Assembly: GCA_018399855.1 (NCBI GenBank)
Contig: JAGYNX010000043.1
Coordinates: forward strand, 1 to 11,112
DNA: 11,112 nucleotides
Source: Spirochaetota bacterium
Lineage (GTDB): Bacteria; Spirochaetota; UBA4802; UB4802
Direction: 5' to 3'
Below the pieces are notes generated by a model. The model was not told the DNA's origin, ran no database searches, and was given only the letters and a program-made list of their open reading frames with translations. Made by a program: the position numbers and the translations under genes. Of this stretch, positions 6,831 through 11,112 are shown one piece after another (position 1 is the stretch's first letter; every line of letters starts with the position of its first letter).

Positions 6831-8216
6831 ATGAAACGAACACGTGTTGTTGATCTAATTGATGCCGAATCAAAGGATTTTGATGTGCTGGCCAGGGGTT
6901 GGGTGAGAACCAGGCGTGAGTCGAAGGATTTTTCTTTCATCGAAATAAATGACGGCTCATGCATGAGAAACCTGCAGGTGGTGGTGCCTGCCGGTATAGA
7001 GGGGTATGATGAGATGCCCCGTATTACCACCGGTGCCAGCGTTGAGGTTTCGGGCCGGCTTGTTGCCTCACCGGGTGAAGGACAAAAGAACGAGGTGCAG
7101 GCACAGCGAATCAGTTTGATCGGGATAGCAGACCCGGATTCTTTTCCCCTGCAGAAAAAGCGGCATTCTTTTGAGTTCTTACGTGAGATTGCCCATTTAA
7201 GGCCAAGAACAAATACATTCGGGGCGGTTTTCAGGGTGCGTAACGTGCTCTCGTATGCCATTCACACTTTTTTCCAGGAAAAAGGTTTTGTGTATGTGCA
7301 TACCCCGGTGATCACCGGAAGTGATTGTGAGGGTGCGGGTGAAATGTTCAGGGTGACTACCCTGGACATGAACAAGGTGCCCATGGCTGAGGGTGGAGTT
7401 GATTACAGCAGGGATTTTTTCGGTACACAATCAGGCCTGACGGTAAGTGGACAGCTTGAGGGTGAGATGCTGTCGATGGCCCTTGGTGATATATATACAT
7501 TCGGTCCAACTTTCAGGGCGGAAAATTCAAATACAACAAGGCACCTGTCGGAATTCTGGATGGTTGAACCGGAGATGGCTTTTGCCACCCTTGAAGACGA
7601 CTATGCCCTTGCCGAGGAATTTTTGAAATACACCTTTTCATATACGCTGCAGCACGCTGCAGAAGACATGGAATTTTTTAACACCAGGATAAAAAAGGGG
7701 ATAATTGACACCCTGCAGCATATCATGGAAAGCCCCTTCGAGGTGATGGAATATACCGAGGCAGTAAAGCTTCTTTCTGCTTCCGGTGAAAATTTCGAAT
7801 ACCCTGTAGAATGGGGCAGTGACCTGCAGACAGAGCATGAGCGCTGGCTAACTGAAAAAAAATGTAAAAAACCGGTGGTGGTTATCAATTATCCTAAAGA
7901 TATAAAGGCATTTTACATGAAACGTAACGATGATGATACAACGGTACGGGCAATGGACGTGCTGGTTCCCGGCGTTGGTGAGATCATCGGGGGCAGTGAG
8001 CGTGAAGACAGGCTGCAATTTCTTGAGGACAGGATGAAAGAAATGGGACTTAACCCCGAGGAGTACTGGTGGTACCTGGACCTGCGCCGATACGGGTCGG
8101 CGCCCCACGCCGGTTTTGGCCTGGGATTTGAACGGACGGTTCAGTTCGTTACCGGTATGCAGAATATCCGTGACGTGATACCCTTTCCAAGGACGCCGGG
8201 AAATGCGCGATTTTAA
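6831..8216 (+). CDS. asnS: Asparaginyl-tRNA synthetase
   Basis: A class IIb synthetase that charges tRNA-Asn with asparagine using ATP in the cytoplasm. At 461 residues it has the normal bacterial length. The N-terminal OB-fold anticodon-binding domain spans about 17-100 (ARGWVRTRRESKDFSFIEIN near 21-40). The catalytic core follows, with motif 2 as FRAENSNTTRHLSEFWMVEPE (228-248), a GEIIGGSERE segment (383-392) and motif 3 as GFGLGFERTVQFVTGMQNIR (428-447). The FRAENSNT and RTPGNA signatures separate AsnS from AspRS and LysRS. All motifs are intact. ATG 6831 has only a weak GTGGGTGT-like upstream site, but its product aligns with the expected N-terminus. Its last 14 bases overlap the start of the lipoprotein gene. 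Presence of AsnS means the cell can charge tRNA-Asn directly rather than only by amidation of Asp-tRNA. Confidence 0.98.
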   Translation: MKRTRVVDLIDAESKDFDVLARGWVRTRRESKDFSFIEINDGSCMRNLQVVVPAGIEGYDEMPRITTGASVEVSGRLVASPGEGQKNEVQAQRISLIGIADPDSFPLQKKRHSFEFLREIAHLRPRTNTFGAVFRVRNVLSYAIHTFFQEKGFVYVHTPVITGSDCEGAGEMFRVTTLDMNKVPMAEGGVDYSRDFFGTQSGLTVSGQLEGEMLSMALGDIYTFGPTFRAENSNTTRHLSEFWMVEPEMAFATLEDDYALAEEFLKYTFSYTLQHAAEDMEFFNTRIKKGIIDTLQHIMESPFEVMEYTEAVKLLSASGENFEYPVEWGSDLQTEHERWLTEKKCKKPVVVINYPKDIKAFYMKRNDDDTTVRAMDVLVPGVGEIIGGSEREDRLQFLEDRMKEMGLNPEEYWWYLDLRRYGSAPHAGFGLGFERTVQFVTGMQNIRDVIPFPRTPGNARF

Positions 8217-9585
8217 ACGAATTACAGCTGAGTATATTCTGTTCCCGGGTATTGTAGCGGGTCTCGTTTTTTTCGGGGGATGTGTTACCACGGGGAAGAT
8301 GGACAGGCCCCTGCCCCCGTCCTCCCAGAGAGAAGTGGTTAAGATGATACCCTGGCAGCTTACCCTGCAGCCGGGGAAGAATGTGCGGGTATATATAAAC
8401 GATAAAAAAACAGGATACACATGGATTTCACGTGATAAATCAATGCGAACTATGCGGCTTAAGGTTCCCCTCTACAGGGACGGGCTGGGTTTTGATCTGC
8501 GCGTTGAAAAGAAGGGCTATCAAAAGTTCTCTGCAAGGGTAATGCTGCAGGGACGGGATTCACTGTATAAAGAACAACCATTTTTTGCGGTGCTTGACCC
8601 TGAAGGCAACCGTCACCGTTTTCTGCATTACTGGAGAACCGGGCGGCAGCCCAAGAGTGTGCGATTTATTGATAATCAGCGGGTTGCCGTTCCCTTGTTG
8701 AATGATACCGGCATTGATATCATTAATATTCATACTGGAAAAACTACCCGGATAGCTCCCACGAAAAAGTTTGCAGTTAAAGAGGGATTTGTGGAAAGCC
8801 TGGTGATAGGCAGAAAAAAAGAACTCTGGATATCACAGATGAACACCGGGGCACTGCACGTGTTTGACAGTAAGAGGCTGAAATATAAAAAAACAGTACA
8901 GACAAAAGGCATATGGGGAAAGGTGCTGTTATATGATGAGGGTCGTCAAAGGGTTTATTTCTCTAACTGGGAAAGTAAAGATATTTCCGTTATAGATGCA
9001 GAAAAATACAGGGAACTGTTCAGGTTGCCTGCAAAGGGTGTGCCCAGGGGGATGGCAATGTCAGAGGATGGCAGTCACCTCTACGTATGTCAGTACGGGA
9101 GAAAAAACGCCATAGACCGCAATGGGAGAATTGTGAAGATATCACTGGACAATAATAAAATTGTATCCTTTTTCGGGACAACTGGTGCCAAGCGTCACGC
9201 GGTACCCCTGTACCAGGAAGACCTTCTTTTTGTATCAGATATGTCACGGGACGAGGTCATTTCTTACAGGCTGGATAATGATCATTCCGCCGGAACCATT
9301 AGCGTGTATGACCATCCCAATACCATAGCCCTTTCCCCGGACAGGAAAATGCTGTACGTGTCGTGCAGGGGAAAGAACAATCCGAAGAGTTATCTTCTGA
9401 AAGGATACGACCTGGGCAGAATATACGTGATCGATACTGTGAAAATGAAGGTTGTTGAATACTGGAAAGGGGGAAACCAGCCAACCGGGCTTGACGTGTC
9501 GCCGGATGGCAGATTCGTGGTGTTCTCCGATTTTCTCGATGACGCGATTCGGGTGTATCGGCGTCCCGATATATCTTCTCCTTGA
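8203..9585 (+). CDS. Putative exported lipoprotein with PEGA-like domain and beta-propeller (YncE-like)
   Basis: I do not recognise a specific function for this 460-residue protein. Residues 1-27 look like a lipoprotein signal: basic start (MRDFKR), hydrophobic stretch from about 11 to 24, then FFGGC with C27 as the predicted lipidated cysteine. The -3 residue is Phe rather than Leu, a loose lipobox as seen in spirochaetes. Residues about 52-110 resemble a PEGA-type beta domain (VRVYINDKKTG, then LRVEKKGYQKF). From about 145 onward there are repeated strands typical of YncE/YVTN beta-propellers: ISVIDAEKYRELFRL, MAMSEDGSHLYVC, IALSPDRKMLYVS, IYVIDTVKMKVVEYW, LDVSPDGRFVVFS. Such propellers often serve as binding scaffolds. 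The start overlaps asnS by 14 bases; AAGGA (8189-8193) lies nine bases before it inside asnS, suggesting translational coupling. The stop codon overlaps the -35 of the next promoter. Confidence 0.82.
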   Translation: MRDFKRITAEYILFPGIVAGLVFFGGCVTTGKMDRPLPPSSQREVVKMIPWQLTLQPGKNVRVYINDKKTGYTWISRDKSMRTMRLKVPLYRDGLGFDLRVEKKGYQKFSARVMLQGRDSLYKEQPFFAVLDPEGNRHRFLHYWRTGRQPKSVRFIDNQRVAVPLLNDTGIDIINIHTGKTTRIAPTKKFAVKEGFVESLVIGRKKELWISQMNTGALHVFDSKRLKYKKTVQTKGIWGKVLLYDEGRQRVYFSNWESKDISVIDAEKYRELFRLPAKGVPRGMAMSEDGSHLYVCQYGRKNAIDRNGRIVKISLDNNKIVSFFGTTGAKRHAVPLYQEDLLFVSDMSRDEVISYRLDNDHSAGTISVYDHPNTIALSPDRKMLYVSCRGKNNPKSYLLKGYDLGRIYVIDTVKMKVVEYWKGGNQPTGLDVSPDGRFVVFSDFLDDAIRVYRRPDISSP

Positions 9586-9610
9586 CATAAATGTATTTCT
9601 GCACTGTAAT
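9582..9610 (+). promoter_or_regulatory. Near-consensus sigma70 promoter of rpiB
   Basis: A perfect TTGACA (9582-9587) and TGTAAT (9605-9610) are separated by exactly 17 bases, so 11 of 12 positions match consensus. The TGA stop of the lipoprotein gene (9583-9585) is embedded in the -35. Transcription would start near 9617, giving a leader of about 60 bases. A TATACT at 9633-9638 could be a second -10 but has no good -35. Confidence 0.7.
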
Positions 9611-9664
9611 CAACTATGCAGGGGGCGCGTTTTATACTGGTATGCGTCCATTTTAAAACACTGT

Positions 9665-9670
9665 GAGGGG
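9665..9670 (+). promoter_or_regulatory. Ribosome binding site deciding the rpiB start
   Basis: GAGGGG ends seven bases before ATG 9678. It overlaps the alternative GTG start at 9663, which cannot use it, and is 13 bases from the ATG at 9684. Confidence 0.6.
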
Positions 9671-9677
9671 TACATCA

Positions 9678-10115
9678 ATGAAAATGGCCATCGGTTCTGA
9701 TCATGCCGGGGTGGAACTCAAGCGTTTCATACAGGATTCCATAACAGAAGTTGATTTTGTCGACGTGGGAACAGACAGCGGTGAATCATGTGATTACCCT
9801 GATTATATTAAACTGGTTGCACAGAAGATACAGCGGGGAGAGGTTGATGCCGGGATCGCCATTTGCGGTACGGGTATCGGCGCAAGCCTGGTTGCCAATA
9901 AACATAAGGGCATACGGGCAGCATTGTGCACCAACGAATTCATGGCGGACATGTCCCGCAGGCATAATAACGCGAATGTTCTTGTTCTGGGCTCCCGGGT
10001 GGTGGGGCTTGATCTTGCCCTGAGGATCACGCGAACTTTCATAGAAAGCGGGTTTGAAGGGGGAAGACATCAAAGGAGACTGGATAAACTTGCCGATATA
10101 GAGAATAACCAGTAA
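9678..10115 (+). CDS. rpiB: Ribose-5-phosphate isomerase B
   Basis: A cytoplasmic enzyme of the non-oxidative pentose phosphate pathway that interconverts ribose 5-phosphate and ribulose 5-phosphate. From ATG 9678 the protein has 145 residues, normal for the RpiB/LacAB family. Visible signatures are AIGSDHAGVELK at the N-terminus, DYPDY near 35-39, the active-site loop AICGTGIGASLVANK containing the catalytic cysteine, and RRHNNANVLVLGSRV, which contributes phosphate and sugar contacts. An in-frame GTG at 9663 would add five residues but overlaps the ribosome binding site. A LacA/LacB galactose-6-phosphate isomerase or another sugar-phosphate isomerase is possible, but the single complete copy favours RpiB. 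It has its own promoter and is followed 22 bases later by the LamG-protein gene, so the two are probably co-transcribed. Confidence 0.95.
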   Translation: MKMAIGSDHAGVELKRFIQDSITEVDFVDVGTDSGESCDYPDYIKLVAQKIQRGEVDAGIAICGTGIGASLVANKHKGIRAALCTNEFMADMSRRHNNANVLVLGSRVVGLDLALRITRTFIESGFEGGRHQRRLDKLADIENNQ

Positions 10116-10137
10116 TTCCATAATAAGGATCGGCGGC

Positions 10138-11112
10138 ATGAATAATTTCATGAAAAAAAGTATTACCATAGCCATACTCCTGGCAATTCCCCTGCTCATG
10201 TCTCTTACCTACGAGGACACGAGAAGTATTACTTTTTCAGGTAAAGACCTGGACCTGTTCAACGTACGCCAGGTTGAACTGCCCGGGGGAGACACCGGGT
10301 ATACCCTCGGGGATATTGCCTATTCACGTACCACGATGCCCCTGATATCTGATCTCCTGGTAACCTTTGATACACCCTCACACCAGATGGTACGTGATGA
10401 TCTGCAGCATTACCGGGTGAACGATGCTGCTTTCCAGTTTTCTCAAGAGAAAAAAGCCCTGGGGAAAGGGTGCGCAAAGTTCTACAAGAAAGATCACCGG
10501 CTTGAATTGCAGACTGACAAGAACCTCTGGCTCAGCAACTGTGCGGACCTGGGATCCTTCTCCATTGAGTTTCGTGTACGCATCAATACACGTACTGATA
10601 ACGGTATTCTTTTTTCCCGGGTAGGGTATACCAGTGGAAGAAAAAACGGTATAGAGATACTTTGTGAAGGGAATACCATCGTTGCCCGTTTCAGCGGCGT
10701 GTTTAAAAACATGGATAACCGGCCTGTTGATGTAACCCTGCAGCGAACTCCAGAGCTTGATGAGGGACGCTGGTATCATTTCGCGGTATCCTTTGACCGG
10801 CTTTCGGGGAAGCTGTCGTCATACATAAACGGTACAGAACATGAATCGGTTTTTGTTTCCGAAAGGGAAGAGCCATTTATTAACGTGTATCGACCTGCCT
10901 TTGTATGTGAAGACCTGCCGCCTGTTATAATCGGAAAAAATTTTTACGGGTGTATGGACGAATTGCGTGTTTCTTACCGGCACTATGAAGACCTGGAGAA
11001 GGAAACAGAGATGGCCGAGTCGCAGTATCGACAGTCAGGCATGACAGGGAGAATCCCGGTAAACAGGGAGGGGGTGATTACCAGCCCGGTATACTCCTTC
11101 GATTCAACCGGA
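10138..11112 (+). CDS. Exported LamG-domain protein, partial (3' end beyond window)
   Basis: The frame is open from ATG 10138 to the window edge: 325 codons with no stop. AAGGA (10125-10129) lies eight bases upstream, favouring this ATG over the in-frame ATG at 10150. Residues 1-24 form a signal-peptide-like segment (MNNFMKKS, then a hydrophobic run ITIAILLAIPLLM), so export is inferred; no lipobox cysteine is present. Residues about 114-283 match a LamG/concanavalin-A-like fold: SFSIEFRVRINT, GILFSRVG, EGRWYHFAVSFDRLSGKLSSYING and a closing IGKNFYGCMDELRVS. Such domains bind carbohydrates or proteins at the cell surface. The part after about 285 begins a new region (charged, then VITSPVYSFDSTG) whose nature cannot be judged. 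It sits 22 bases after rpiB, with no terminator between. The function is unknown. Confidence 0.85.
   Translation, partial: MNNFMKKSITIAILLAIPLLMSLTYEDTRSITFSGKDLDLFNVRQVELPGGDTGYTLGDIAYSRTTMPLISDLLVTFDTPSHQMVRDDLQHYRVNDAAFQFSQEKKALGKGCAKFYKKDHRLELQTDKNLWLSNCADLGSFSIEFRVRINTRTDNGILFSRVGYTSGRKNGIEILCEGNTIVARFSGVFKNMDNRPVDVTLQRTPELDEGRWYHFAVSFDRLSGKLSSYINGTEHESVFVSEREEPFINVYRPAFVCEDLPPVIIGKNFYGCMDELRVSYRHYEDLEKETEMAESQYRQSGMTGRIPVNREGVITSPVYSFDSTG

Noticed and set aside
6814..6834. Six-codon leader-like frame (ATG 6814 to TGA overlapping the asnS ATG)
   Set aside because: Too short, with no codon run or hairpins suggesting attenuation; probably chance.
251..10743. High number of CTGCAG sites (about 14 counted by eye, against roughly 3 expected for random sequence)
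   Set aside because: Most are Leu-Gln codon pairs (CTG CAG) in the plus-strand genes, so codon preference explains them; no array or regular spacing is seen.

Overview
The window holds ordinary bacterial chromosomal DNA: eight protein-coding genes, closely packed, no mobile elements, RNA genes or CRISPR. The mix suggests an anaerobic or fermentative bacterium. A spirochaete is my best guess, from the loose lipobox (FFGGC), an exported LamG protein, a large PEP/pyruvate-binding-domain protein and paired ferredoxin/NADP enzymes. That assignment is an inference; no rRNA or phylogenetic marker was analysed.

Left half (minus strand, read right to left): a large protein combining a degenerate KaiC-like domain with a PPDK-type ATP-grasp domain (2504-5098), then NADP-type glutamate dehydrogenase gdhA (976-2331), then the small FAD/[2Fe-2S] subunit of an Nfn-type ferredoxin:NADP oxidoreductase (nfnA, 82-924). 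A strong bidirectional hairpin terminator (7-35) closes this group.

An AT-rich divergent intergenic region (5099-5387) separates it from the plus-strand group. That group starts with gltA/nfnB (5388-6785), the large FAD/[4Fe-4S] flavoprotein that is the expected partner of NfnA. Asparaginyl-tRNA synthetase (6831-8216) follows, and its 3' end overlaps a beta-propeller lipoprotein gene (8203-9585). A near-consensus promoter overlapping that gene's stop codon (9582-9610) precedes ribose-5-phosphate isomerase B (9678-10115) and an exported LamG-domain protein that runs off the right edge (10138-11112).

Functionally, gdhA, nfnA and gltA/nfnB suggest a module coupling ferredoxin/NADH electrons to NADPH and glutamate synthesis. 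The two putative Nfn subunits are in divergent transcription units rather than adjacent. The KaiC-like/ATP-grasp protein is the least understood gene and the best candidate for new biology. Nothing else looks like a novel defence or mobile system.
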